A DNA stretch of 15,407 nt from an uncultured Lachnospiraceae bacterium (GCA_900553355.1 USDK01000062.1:1-15407); one strand, 5' to 3'. Counted from the first letter of the stretch, positions 5,467-12,658 are shown. Translations and numbers: made by a program. The notes: generated by a model not told the origin, from the letters alone.

Positions 5467-7527
5467 TTAGGACCTCTCTTTCGGCTGATTCTGTTCATAT
5501 GCCTGTTCGTAAAAATACTCCTGAGAATTAAGCGGCGTCTTATCATTTTTCACCCGGATATACTCTCCATTGCTCATCAGCTCCCGTGCCTGCTGGTTGT
5601 CGCACAGCATGGTGTGGAACATCTCTTTCAATCTGCTCTTTAAGGATGGATCCAGAATCGGAGCCGCCACTTCTACTCTCCGGATCGTATTTCTTGTCAT
5701 AAAATCTGCAGATGCGATATAAATCTTTTCCCTCTCTCCGGTCCCGAAAATATAGATCCGGGAATGCTCCAGAAATCTTCCCACGATACTGATCACGCGG
5801 ATATTCTCTGTCATCCCTTCGACTCCCGGAATGAGGCAGCAGATTCCTCTCACGATCAGATCAATCTTGACTCCTGCCTGTGACGCATCAATCAGCCGGT
5901 CGATGATACGTTTATCTGTCAGAGAGTTAATCTTCACCCCTACATATGCCGGTTCTCCGTTCCGGGCATGTGCAATCTCTTCATCAATCATATCCAGCAC
6001 CTTATTCTGCAGGCACTTCGGCGCTACCAGAAGAAGGCTGCTTTCTTCTACCACTTCTCCCATCGCCAGGGCCTGGAACACCGCCGCCGCCTCATGGCCG
6101 ATCTTTGGATTACAGGTCATTACGGATAGATCTGTGTAAAGCCGGGCCGTCTTTTCATTATAATTGCCTGTACCGATCTGGGTCACATATTCGATCTCCC
6201 CTGCTTTCTTCCGGGTGATCAGACACAACTTGGAATGCACCTTATATCCGTCCAGTCCGTAGATCACATGACATCCGGCTTCTTCCAGCCTCCGGGACCA
6301 TTCGATATTATTTTCTTCGTCAAATCTCGCTTTCAGTTCCACCAGTACCAGCACTTCTTTTCCATTTTCTGCCGCATCGATCAGTGCTTCCACCACCTTA
6401 CTCTGTCTTGCCACACGGTACAGAGTCATCTTGATGGACACCACGCTGTCATCATTTGCCGCTTCACGGAGCATGTCCAGAAACGGGCGGATGCTTTCGA
6501 ACGGATAGGATAAAAGCTTATCGCCCTCCTCAATCTGCTGCAGGATGGGTTCACCGCTTCGAAACTGTGATGATTTCTGGGGAACTCTTTTTTCATAAAA
6601 CAACTCTGGAACATGGCGCAGCATATCCTGGATCTGAAATACGAAGGACAGATCCAATGGGCTCTCTCCGCGGAACACATATTTTTTATCTACATCCAGA
6701 TAATTGCAGAGAATATCCACCACATCGCCGTCCAGTTCTCTGGACAGTTCCAGGCGCACCGGCGCCAGACGCTTTCTCTTTTTGATCACCTCAACCATAA
6801 ACTCGCGGTAATCCAGGTCCTCATCATACAGTGCATCCGCATCAATGTCCGCATTTCTGGTCACACGGATCAGGGATTTTGCCTTGACAAAATATCCCGG
6901 GAACACTTTCGGAATAAAATGAAGGATCAGCTCTTCAGAGAGCATATAAGTTCCCTCCTGCCCCGGCACTTCGATCAGGCGTGGGAAAACTCCGCTTCCG
7001 CAGGGGATCAGTCCCAGCTTTTCCTTTCCATTTTTCCGTTGAAGCACTACCACCGCATAGATCTCACGGTTACGCAGGAACGGGAATGGCTGTCTCTTAC
7101 CTACTACTGTAGCTGAGATCAGCGGCGCAATCTCCGAATCAAAGTACCTCTCCAGATACTCGCTTCCCTTCTTGCCGATCTTGCGGAAATTCACCAGTTT
7201 GATTCCATACTGCTCCACCGCTTCCATCAGGTCACTGTATACCGAATCTTTTCTCCGGTTCAGCTTCGTAACCTGGGACAGGATCGCCGCGATCTGCTCT
7301 TTTGCCGTCATCTTTGTCTTATTATCACGGATATCCTTGGAAAGCAGCATCTGATCCACCAGAGATCCCACCCGGACCATGAAGAATTCATCCAGGTTAG
7401 TCTGATAGATCGAGGCAAAGGATAAACGCTCGCACAGAGGTACCTTGCCGCTCTCCGCCTCTTCCAGCACTCGCTCATTAAACTTCAGCCAGGACAATTC
7501 CCGATTCATATACACGTTCTTCTTCAT
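5467..7527 (-). CDS. ppk1: Polyphosphate kinase 1
   Basis: PPK1 reversibly transfers the terminal phosphate of ATP to long-chain polyphosphate. The 686-residue protein carries the N-terminal domain (NRELSWLKFNERVLEEA near residues 8-24), the head domain, and two phospholipase-D-like catalytic domains. The autophosphorylated histidine is H431 in the VHSK motif (430-433), and the second conserved histidine is H588 in FLEHSRIYIF. GTGNYNEKTARLYTD (about 452-466) is also characteristic. The open frame runs twelve codons further to an ATG at 7563 with no ribosome binding site; AGGTG lies 5 bases before the ATG at 7527, where family homology begins, so that start is preferred. I could not pick out a confident promoter. 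corA follows after 2 bases. Confidence 0.97.
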   Translation of the reverse strand: MKKNVYMNRELSWLKFNERVLEEAESGKVPLCERLSFASIYQTNLDEFFMVRVGSLVDQMLLSKDIRDNKTKMTAKEQIAAILSQVTKLNRRKDSVYSDLMEAVEQYGIKLVNFRKIGKKGSEYLERYFDSEIAPLISATVVGKRQPFPFLRNREIYAVVVLQRKNGKEKLGLIPCGSGVFPRLIEVPGQEGTYMLSEELILHFIPKVFPGYFVKAKSLIRVTRNADIDADALYDEDLDYREFMVEVIKKRKRLAPVRLELSRELDGDVVDILCNYLDVDKKYVFRGESPLDLSFVFQIQDMLRHVPELFYEKRVPQKSSQFRSGEPILQQIEEGDKLLSYPFESIRPFLDMLREAANDDSVVSIKMTLYRVARQSKVVEALIDAAENGKEVLVLVELKARFDEENNIEWSRRLEEAGCHVIYGLDGYKVHSKLCLITRKKAGEIEYVTQIGTGNYNEKTARLYTDLSVMTCNPKIGHEAAAVFQALAMGEVVEESSLLLVAPKCLQNKVLDMIDEEIAHARNGEPAYVGVKINSLTDKRIIDRLIDASQAGVKIDLIVRGICCLIPGVEGMTENIRVISIVGRFLEHSRIYIFGTGEREKIYIASADFMTRNTIRRVEVAAPILDPSLKSRLKEMFHTMLCDNQQARELMSNGEYIRVKNDKTPLNSQEYFYEQAYEQNQPKERS

Positions 7528-7626
7528 CTGTACACCTACTCTTCCCTCATTATTCTTTCGCATAAACTAGTCTTATTACTACTTTACTAGAATTACGCAG
7601 AGATAGCCATGTTCTTTTTGTTAAAT

Positions 7627-7848
7627 CTATGTAAATCGTCCGATCAGAGCATATTCGATCAACTTATTGATTAATTGTGTCCCGATTCCCTGTCCCTGAT
7701 ACTTCTTCGCCACCACAATTCCAAGCTCGCCGTCGTGTCTGGCCTTGATCTTGTGAATAGAACTGATGGTTGCAATTCCGGCAATCTCCTCTCCGTTCAT
7801 AGCCAGCAGCATAATATTATTGATGTTTTTTGTCAGATTTGTTCTTTT
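7627..7848 (-). pseudogene. GNAT N-acetyltransferase remnant
   Basis: An open stretch of about 60-70 codons encodes only the middle of a GNAT acetyltransferase: strand-like EEIAGIATIS followed by GELGIVVAKKYQGQGIGTQL, the acetyl-CoA binding motif A with Q-G-Q-G-I-G. A complete GNAT domain is about 140-170 residues. Here the N-terminal third is missing: an in-frame TGA at 7849-7851 lies within the end of the neighbouring gene. The C-terminal third is also missing: the frame ends LIGRFT-stop soon after the helix that follows motif A. No ribosome binding site precedes the first ATG at 7812. It is read as a gene fragment left by deletion on both sides, with a functional mini-protein considered unlikely. 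Confidence 0.7.
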
Positions 7849-8195
7849 TCAAATATCCTGCGGAAATGTTCCGCTTCTTCTATCGTATTCTTCCAGCCAT
7901 ACTTTTTCAAGTCTGTCTTCCAGCCTCTATCTGTCCGCCAGACTTCCACACCTTCTGCTTCCAGCAGGAGTTTCTGCTGGTCGTAGGTCTCAAAGCTGGC
8001 TGCGCCGCTTAGGATTCCGCTGCCGGCCACCACCCGGTAAGCCGGAACGTCTCCCAGCTTTCCTCTATTCAATGCATAGCCTACCTGCCTTGCATTTTGG
8101 GGTTTTCCGCAAAGCAGCGCGATCTGTCCATAGGTTGCCACCTTTCCTCTGGGAATACTCTCACAGACTACTCTCGCCCTTCCATAAAAATCCAT
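7833..8195 (-). CDS. Alkyltransferase-like protein (MGMT family, no catalytic Cys)
   Basis: The 120-residue protein is a stand-alone domain of the O6-alkylguanine-DNA alkyltransferase fold. GKVATYGQIALLCG and the arginine-finger segment NARQVGYAL match the DNA-binding helix-turn-helix that flips the damaged base. The active-site PCHRV is replaced by PAYRV (residues 51-55), so the alkyl-accepting cysteine is absent and the usual histidine is tyrosine. By analogy with ATL proteins, which typically read PWHRV or PAHRV, it probably marks alkylated guanine for nucleotide excision repair. The first ATG is at 8204, but AAAGGG overlaps its upstream bases; the ATG at 8195 has AAAGGG 9 bases away and GGAG nearby, and homologues tend to begin MDFY, so 8195 is preferred. 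It is divergent from the rubredoxin gene. Confidence 0.9.
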   Translation of the reverse strand: MDFYGRARVVCESIPRGKVATYGQIALLCGKPQNARQVGYALNRGKLGDVPAYRVVAGSGILSGAASFETYDQQKLLLEAEGVEVWRTDRGWKTDLKKYGWKNTIEEAEHFRRIFEKEQI

Positions 8196-8223
8196 ATTCT
8201 CCATCCCTTTCCCAATGCTCTTC

Positions 8224-8251
8224 TATATAATCTCTGAAACAGGCTTTACAA
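8224..8251 (-). promoter_or_regulatory. Probable promoter of the alkyltransferase-like gene
   Basis: On the minus strand, TTGTAA (8251-8246), 16 bases, then TATATA (8229-8224) gives a moderate promoter about 29 bases before the start codon. Its -35 overlaps the -35 of the rubredoxin promoter on the other strand, so the two genes share a compact divergent control region of about 115 bases. Confidence 0.5.
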
Positions 8252-8274
8252 ATCCAAAGCAGACTTGCTATAAT
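8245..8274 (+). promoter_or_regulatory. Promoter of the rubredoxin gene
   Basis: TTTACA (8245-8250), an 18-base spacer, and a perfect TATAAT (8269-8274) preceded by TGC form an extended -10 promoter. Transcription should start near 8281, giving a leader of under 30 bases. The strength of both boxes suggests high expression. Confidence 0.82.
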
Positions 8275-8308
8275 ACAAACGAAATTAAAATAACAGGAGG
8301 TAATCATC

Positions 8309-8470
8309 ATGAAAAAATATGTTTGTGAACCATGTGGATATGTATATGATCCAGAAGTCGGTGATCCGGATAACGGAATCGCTCCTGGAACAGCTTTCGA
8401 AGATCTTCCGGATGACTGGGTATGCCCGATCTGCGGAGTCGGAAAAGATGAATTTACAGAAGAGGCGTAA
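8309..8470 (+). CDS. Rubredoxin
   Basis: This 53-residue protein is the only plus-strand gene. It has both rubredoxin iron-binding hairpins: C6 and C9 in VCEPCGYVYDP, and C39 and C42 in WVCPICGVGKDEF. The intervening DPDNGIAPGTAFEDLPDDW is also typical, and the length is that of a single-domain rubredoxin. It is a cytoplasmic one-electron carrier that in anaerobes usually serves oxygen or superoxide detoxification (rubrerythrin, desulfoferrodoxin, flavodiiron proteins). No partner gene is adjacent. AGGAGG at 8295-8300, 8 bases before the ATG, fixes the start. A strong promoter and a terminator that overlaps the stop codon make it a single-gene unit. Confidence 0.98.
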   Translation: MKKYVCEPCGYVYDPEVGDPDNGIAPGTAFEDLPDDWVCPICGVGKDEFTEEA

Positions 8471-8488
8471 TCACGCCTCTTCTTTTTT
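8459..8488 (+). terminator. Rho-independent terminator of the rubredoxin gene
   Basis: A perfect 10-bp stem, GAAGAGGCGT (8459-8468) with ACGCCTCTTC (8473-8482), has a 4-base loop and is followed by TTTTTT (8483-8488). The left arm contains the last codons, and the stop codon falls across the stem end and loop. The convergent GH3 gene ends just beyond at 8500; on the minus strand the same hairpin lacks a good U-tract and is at best a weak terminator. Confidence 0.95.
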
Positions 8489-8499
8489 ACCTCTTCCTG

Positions 8500-10992
8500 C
8501 TACTTCTGCATTCTTCGGTATGCCTGATAGATTCTGGAACTTAAGATTCCTTCCAGAACATTTCCAGCGCATCGATGCAGCGCAGATTTATCCAGATTTC
8601 CGGCTTTCAAAGCCTGTTTCAATTCCCGGGCCACACTTTTTCCTCCCGGCATCAACAGGTCATTTCCTGCCTCGATGGCCTTTACATGGCTTCCGAGCCC
8701 CTTCCCGGTAGCATACCAGTCTGTCATCACAAGTCCTTCAAATCCCCATTCATTCCGCAGGACACGTGTCACCAGATCATAACTGTTATTCGCATAGGTC
8801 CCGTTGACCTTATTATAACTGGTCATCACGGCACCGGGACGTCCTTCCTTTACTGCGATCTCAAATCCTTTCAGATAAATCTCCCGGAGTGTTCTTTCAT
8901 TCACATTCGCATTGGTACGGTTCCTGTTCTCTTCCTGATTGTTACAGCAGAAATGCTTAATGGTCACAAAGCACCCTCTTCTTGACTGTACTCCACGGCT
9001 CATAGCAGCAGCCATTTTCCCGGAAAGCAGTGGGTCTTCGGAAAAATACTCAAAATTTCGTCCACACAACGGATTTCGGTGGATATTCATTCCTGGCGCC
9101 AGCCAGTATGTGACGCCGTATGCCTCCATCTCCTTCCCTACTGCCTCTCCGATTCTCTCGATCAGTTCTGTATTCCAGGACTGTGCCAGTGCAAGCCCTA
9201 CCGGGAATGAAGTAGTAAACTGATACACGCAGGGCTGTTTCTTTGGATCGCCCATCATGACCTTTTTCACCGCGCCCGGCAGATATCCGATCACAGAGAT
9301 GTACGGCTCAGTAGCTTTCAGCCTCCCTCTCCTGGTCACGGCCGAGACTTTCTGCAGACGAAGCCCTGCCGGGCCGTCAGCCATGCAGACATTGGGGATT
9401 CCTTTTTCAATCAATTCTGAAGTTGTACATCCTGCCGATCCAGGCGCCTCAAAAAACTTCTTTCCGCCAGCTCCCCCGTCCCCGGCTACCAGATCACACA
9501 TTTCTTCTGCTGACAGTCTGTTTATCAACGTCTCTGTCCGCGGATGTAGTGTTCTGTCCTGTTCTTCATAGCTGTGAATCTTCGTTTCTATCGCATCCTC
9601 TTCGATGACCAGATGCTCCAGATCTCCATCCGGGTATTCAGTGGTATCCATGCCCATCGGCGGGACGATCTCCTCCACTTTTTCCTTCTGTCCGCAGATA
9701 TGGCGGCAGGTCTGCGTCACTACTTCCTTCTTAAGCTCCAGCACTGCCATCGCCTGAGTATTTCGGCTGGAGTTTCCAAGCCGCAGCATATAATCTCCCG
9801 CCTCCAGTACATAAGAAGCGTCCTCTTCCCGGAAAGATGCCAGATCCCTTACATCGAACTCCAGGAAAAGCTCCTGGCTTTCCCCCGGATTCAATTCCTT
9901 TGTCTTCGCAAATGCCGCCAGCTTCTGATATTCCTTTTTCATTCCGGTCTGCGGACAGCTGGCATAAAGCTGTACAACCTCTTTCCCTGCATACTTTTCA
10001 CCGGTGTTGGTCACTGTCACCGCCGCTGTAACCGAAGTCCCTTCTACCCGGATCTGTTTTTTCTCTATCGAAAATGTCGTATAAGAAAGACCATATCCAA
10101 AAGGATATCTGGGCTCCACTCCATAGCTGTCAAAATACCGGTATCCCACATAGATACCTTCCCGGTAATATTCTTCGTCTACATTTCCATTCAGATAACT
10201 ATAGTCCATCGCACCCGGAATGTCTTCATATTTATTCGGCCAGGTGTCTGACGTCTTTCCCGATGGTGATTCTTTTCCGCAGAGCAGATCAGCAAAAGCC
10301 TGTCCCCCCATCATCCCCTGCTGGGCATAATAGACAACAGCATTGATCCCTGGAATCTCATCTAAAAAGCTCAGGTCAAACACTGATCCTACGTTGATCA
10401 CCACGATCATTTTCTCATAATTCGCCGCACACATGGTCAGATTGGCCTTTTCTTCACCGGACAGCTGGTATTCTTTTTTCTCAAGCTTACGATCTGTTCC
10501 TTCACCAGCCTGTCTCGCCACCACATAGATACAGGTATCCGTATCCGAATCCTGCACATCCTGTTTTGTTACCGGCTGTCCATACGGATACTGGTAGAGT
10601 GTACTCATAAAATTAATCATGTCCAGTTTCCATGGCTTTAAGAACCGGCGCTGAAACTCTTTCGCAAAGGCCTCCTCGCCTTTTTCATACTCTTCGGCAT
10701 ATTCCCTGATCCACCGCTTCGTTGTCACCGTAAATCCCGCATTTTCCAGCCCTTCCAGGATGGATACCACATGTCGCTCGTGTACTTCTCCTGATCCGGT
10801 TCCTCCTTTAATGGTCATGTCCGCTCCAGCCCCATAAAGCGCAATCTTTCCAGGCTCCAACGGCAAAATCCCATCATTTTCCAACAGCACGATCCCCTCC
10901 AGTGCCGCCTCATAGGATACTTTCTTGTTTTCCTTCTCCAGGAATGTCTCGGCATCGGTAAATGCCGCTTTGTTTCTGACCTTCATTTTCAT
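8500..10992 (-). CDS. Beta-glucosidase-type GH3 enzyme with swapped domain order
   Basis: This 830-residue glycoside hydrolase family 3 enzyme should release terminal beta-linked sugars, probably glucose, from oligosaccharides or glycosides. Domain order is reversed relative to common GH3 enzymes. The GH3 C-terminal domain comes first (about 25-260; LLENDGILPL near 36-45, GEGTDR at 163-168). A fibronectin-III-like domain follows (about 315-410, after YPFGYGLSYTTF). The TIM-barrel catalytic domain is last (about 485-815). In it, MADGPAGLR (537-545), GRNFEYFSEDP (644-654), TIKHF (677-681) and the nucleophile motif VMTDW with D758 are intact. E164 is a candidate acid/base, unproven. There is no signal peptide, so it acts in the cytoplasm. 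AGGAGGT 8 bases before the ATG sets the start; the preceding gene ends 19 bases upstream, indicating an operon. The exact substrate cannot be read from sequence. Confidence 0.95.
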   Translation of the reverse strand: MKMKVRNKAAFTDAETFLEKENKKVSYEAALEGIVLLENDGILPLEPGKIALYGAGADMTIKGGTGSGEVHERHVVSILEGLENAGFTVTTKRWIREYAEEYEKGEEAFAKEFQRRFLKPWKLDMINFMSTLYQYPYGQPVTKQDVQDSDTDTCIYVVARQAGEGTDRKLEKKEYQLSGEEKANLTMCAANYEKMIVVINVGSVFDLSFLDEIPGINAVVYYAQQGMMGGQAFADLLCGKESPSGKTSDTWPNKYEDIPGAMDYSYLNGNVDEEYYREGIYVGYRYFDSYGVEPRYPFGYGLSYTTFSIEKKQIRVEGTSVTAAVTVTNTGEKYAGKEVVQLYASCPQTGMKKEYQKLAAFAKTKELNPGESQELFLEFDVRDLASFREEDASYVLEAGDYMLRLGNSSRNTQAMAVLELKKEVVTQTCRHICGQKEKVEEIVPPMGMDTTEYPDGDLEHLVIEEDAIETKIHSYEEQDRTLHPRTETLINRLSAEEMCDLVAGDGGAGGKKFFEAPGSAGCTTSELIEKGIPNVCMADGPAGLRLQKVSAVTRRGRLKATEPYISVIGYLPGAVKKVMMGDPKKQPCVYQFTTSFPVGLALAQSWNTELIERIGEAVGKEMEAYGVTYWLAPGMNIHRNPLCGRNFEYFSEDPLLSGKMAAAMSRGVQSRRGCFVTIKHFCCNNQEENRNRTNANVNERTLREIYLKGFEIAVKEGRPGAVMTSYNKVNGTYANNSYDLVTRVLRNEWGFEGLVMTDWYATGKGLGSHVKAIEAGNDLLMPGGKSVARELKQALKAGNLDKSALHRCAGNVLEGILSSRIYQAYRRMQK

Positions 10993-11011
10993 GGCTTTTA
11001 ACCTCCTTGAT

Positions 11012-11734
11012 TTATCTGCATACCTTCAGAATCTGTTTTTCGCCAGACTCCGGATATAATTCTTTTACACGTTCCAGAATCCTCTGCCGCGATCTTTCCG
11101 GCGCTTCCTGGTACGCTGCAGACACCAGTTCATATCCCCACAGGTTCTCAGGTTCAGCGTAGATAGAAACCGCCATCCCATAGGTCTGCCCTTTTCGGTT
11201 CCGCTTCTGCCGGAAATCCTTCGTCACCAGGTAAGTCTGCATCTGCAGCTCTGTTATGATACCGCCGAAATTCTTTTCGCCGCCCTTCCCGAATCCTCCT
11301 TCTTTCTTAAGTTCGTGGGAGGCATACTCTTCTCTCTCCTCAAAAAGATCCATGATCTTTTTACTCCGGTATCCGGCCAGTCCGTCTTCCCATCTGGCAT
11401 CAAAATCGTAACCATCTCTCCGGTAATTGGCAAAATACGGGAGCCACTTAAGGGAAATAAAACCGGCCTTTTTATTGAAAAACTTCCCATAGGCCACCTT
11501 TTTACTTCTGGCAATAATAGCACGCCATTCCCAGGGGTCCTGCTCAGGATCCCCGGTCCACCAGAACAGTGGAGAAGTCTTTTCCTCCACGGAAAATCCC
11601 TTCACTTCATTCTGGAACAGGGGAAGAAAACCAGTTTTATCCACATAATCTATCAGCTCTCTCCAGGACCGGATGCGTTCTGGGCTGTCCCAGTCCGCAC
11701 CGTGGAGGACCCACTCGCCGTTTTCCACTGCCAT
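11012..11734 (-). CDS. AlkZ-related protein, function unproven
   Basis: The 240-residue protein resembles the family annotated in databases as AlkZ-related, which is linked by name to AlkZ-type DNA glycosylases; no activity is established that I know of. Conserved-looking blocks rich in aromatic and acidic residues are SPLFWWTGDPEQDPWEWR (54-71), AYGKFFNKKAGFISL (81-95) and FANYRRDGYDFDARW (101-115). It has no membrane span, no signal peptide and no recognisable catalytic motif. The first ATG (11743) abuts AAGGAG (11744-11749) with no spacing; the ATG at 11734 is 9 bases from it and is chosen. It lies between a small Cys-x-x-Cys protein and the GH3 enzyme with short gaps, so all three are probably co-transcribed. 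Confidence 0.72.
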   Translation of the reverse strand: MAVENGEWVLHGADWDSPERIRSWRELIDYVDKTGFLPLFQNEVKGFSVEEKTSPLFWWTGDPEQDPWEWRAIIARSKKVAYGKFFNKKAGFISLKWLPYFANYRRDGYDFDARWEDGLAGYRSKKIMDLFEEREEYASHELKKEGGFGKGGEKNFGGIITELQMQTYLVTKDFRQKRNRKGQTYGMAVSIYAEPENLWGYELVSAAYQEAPERSRQRILERVKELYPESGEKQILKVCR

Positions 11735-11767
11735 GGCTGTCATCTCCTTCTTGTCATCTGGTATTTC

Positions 11768-11989
11768 TCAATAAATCTTTTTTATCTCCTGATTTTCGCT
11801 GATCCCGTATTCATCCCGGAAGGCCTTGAGATCTCTCTCATCCCGGATCAGGCAGATATCTGTAAACTTTCCTGTAGCCATTTCCTGGAATCCGGCCACC
11901 TGCTCCCCGGTACAGATGCTGCACCGTATGGCCGGAATGTGGGTAGCCGAATTATACGTTGATGTGTTTTTCTTTTTTCCCCGAAACAT
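11768..11989 (-). CDS. Small conserved protein with RCSICTGEQ motif, unknown function
   Basis: This 73-residue protein begins with a basic stretch (MFRGKKKN) and contains AIRCSICTGEQVAGF (20-34). C23 and C26 could form a redox pair or half of a metal site; a third cysteine is C46. The remainder (CLIRDERDLKAFRDEYGI) resembles small Firmicute proteins that I recall being labelled aspartate dehydrogenase, a label that cannot be right for so short a chain. No function should be assigned. AGGAGG (11995-12000), 5 bases before the ATG, supports real translation. It is the first gene of the run leading to the AlkZ-related protein and the GH3 enzyme, and its ribosome binding site lies inside the frame of a decayed deformylase start. 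Confidence 0.78.
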   Translation of the reverse strand: MFRGKKKNTSTYNSATHIPAIRCSICTGEQVAGFQEMATGKFTDICLIRDERDLKAFRDEYGISENQEIKKIY

Positions 11990-12038
11990 AGCTCCCTCCT
12001 AAAATCCGGCTCTTTTTCATAACAAAAGATTTATTGTC

Positions 12039-12098
12039 AACATTTTCAGGTGTCTCATAGAGCCGCGGGTCGCCCAGCAGCAAGATTTGTCGATCCAT
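12039..12098 (-). pseudogene. Peptide deformylase 5' remnant
   Basis: An ATG at 12098, preceded by the ribosome binding site GAAGGAGAGG (12107-12116), opens a frame reading MDRQILLLGDPRLYE. This matches the N-terminus of peptide deformylase (typically M-x-R-x-I-x-x-L-G-D-P-R-L). After about 20 codons the similarity stops. The frame then runs 28 more codons of unrelated sequence to a TAA at 11952, overlapping the next gene in another frame. None of the deformylase metal-binding motifs (GxGLAAxQ, EGCLS, HExDH) is present. It looks like a deformylase gene deleted after its first 60 bases, with its translation start and leader retained. Confidence 0.7.
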
Positions 12099-12151
12099 AA
12101 CCAATACCTCTCCTTCAGTCAGATCTATCTCTTTTCATACATCACATTCCA

Positions 12152-12179
12152 ATTATAGTATTCCGTACAAATAATTGTA
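12152..12179 (-). promoter_or_regulatory. Candidate promoter with operator-like palindrome
   Basis: On the minus strand a perfect TATAAT (12157-12152) lies about 55 bases before the deformylase remnant start. No good -35 hexamer is present. The palindrome TACAA-N4-TTGTA (12166-12179) occupies the -35 side, where an activator or repressor could act. This is the most likely source of transcription for the small protein, AlkZ-related and GH3 genes. The rest of 11990-12212 holds only the remnant and this element. Confidence 0.4.
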
Positions 12180-12212
12180 TCATATATCCGCCGTTTTTCC
12201 ATGCGTTTCTTC

Positions 12213-12572
12213 TCAAAACTCCCATTCGTCCCGTTTCCTCATCTGTTTTTCTATCTTTTTCTCCAGTTCCTCCTTCTTTCCTTCTTCCACCTTACAGATG
12301 ATCTGGTTGCTGCAGATATAGAGCACTTTTACATAGAATTTCTTTTTCACTTGGTCATATGCTCTTCCTGCGCTCAATGTTCCCTTCGCCACCGTATAAG
12401 GGCTGTTTGCAATATAGCCTACTTTTCCATACAGAGGAAGAAGCACCTGTATCGCCTCTTCATCATATGGATTGTCCGGTTCTTTTCTGCATCTCAGGAT
12501 ATCTCCCACACGGAAAATCCCGTTTCCGTAATAATGTCTCATGCCTGTCACCGTCAAACTGATTTCTTTCAT
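12213..12572 (-). CDS. HIRAN-domain protein
   Basis: The 119-residue protein is a stand-alone HIRAN domain with a charged tail. The pattern LTVTGMRHYYG (6-16), VGDILRCRKEPDNPYDEEAIQV (22-43) and YGKVGYIANS (48-57) fits HIRAN, a small beta-barrel fold that in HLTF binds the 3' end of single-stranded DNA; bacterial stand-alone members are uncharacterised. The C-terminus is a highly charged helix (about 95-117). The longest frame starts 16 codons earlier at 12620, but the ATG at 12572 has AAAGGG 8 bases upstream and homology starts there. It is transcribed separately from the MerR gene behind it, judging by a 140-base gap with a weak terminator and repeats. Confidence 0.85.
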   Translation of the reverse strand: MKEISLTVTGMRHYYGNGIFRVGDILRCRKEPDNPYDEEAIQVLLPLYGKVGYIANSPYTVAKGTLSAGRAYDQVKKKFYVKVLYICSNQIICKVEEGKKEELEKKIEKQMRKRDEWEF

Positions 12573-12617
12573 AACACTCACCCTTTCTGCCGGAAATTCC
12601 GACCTCTCTTTATCACA

Positions 12618-12658
12618 CAAAAAGACCCACTTTTTGTTATTTCCATTTTAACAAAAAG
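12618..12658. repeat. Three alternating CAAAAAG/CTTTTTG arms
   Basis: CAAAAAG (12618-12624), CTTTTTG (12630-12636) and CAAAAAG (12652-12658) alternate in orientation. The second and third arms extend to a perfect 10-bp inverted repeat (12630-12639 with 12649-12658) with a 9-base spacer. In RNA the middle arm could pair with either neighbour, but A/T-rich stems are weak. A TAAAAT box on the minus strand falls within the larger repeat, so a DNA operator for the HIRAN gene is the alternative. Confidence 0.5.

Noticed and set aside
4634..5470. Plus-strand open frame of 278 codons
   Set aside because: It is antisense to the CorA-family gene, whose GMN motif and membrane spans are unambiguous. There is no start signal or recognisable domain.
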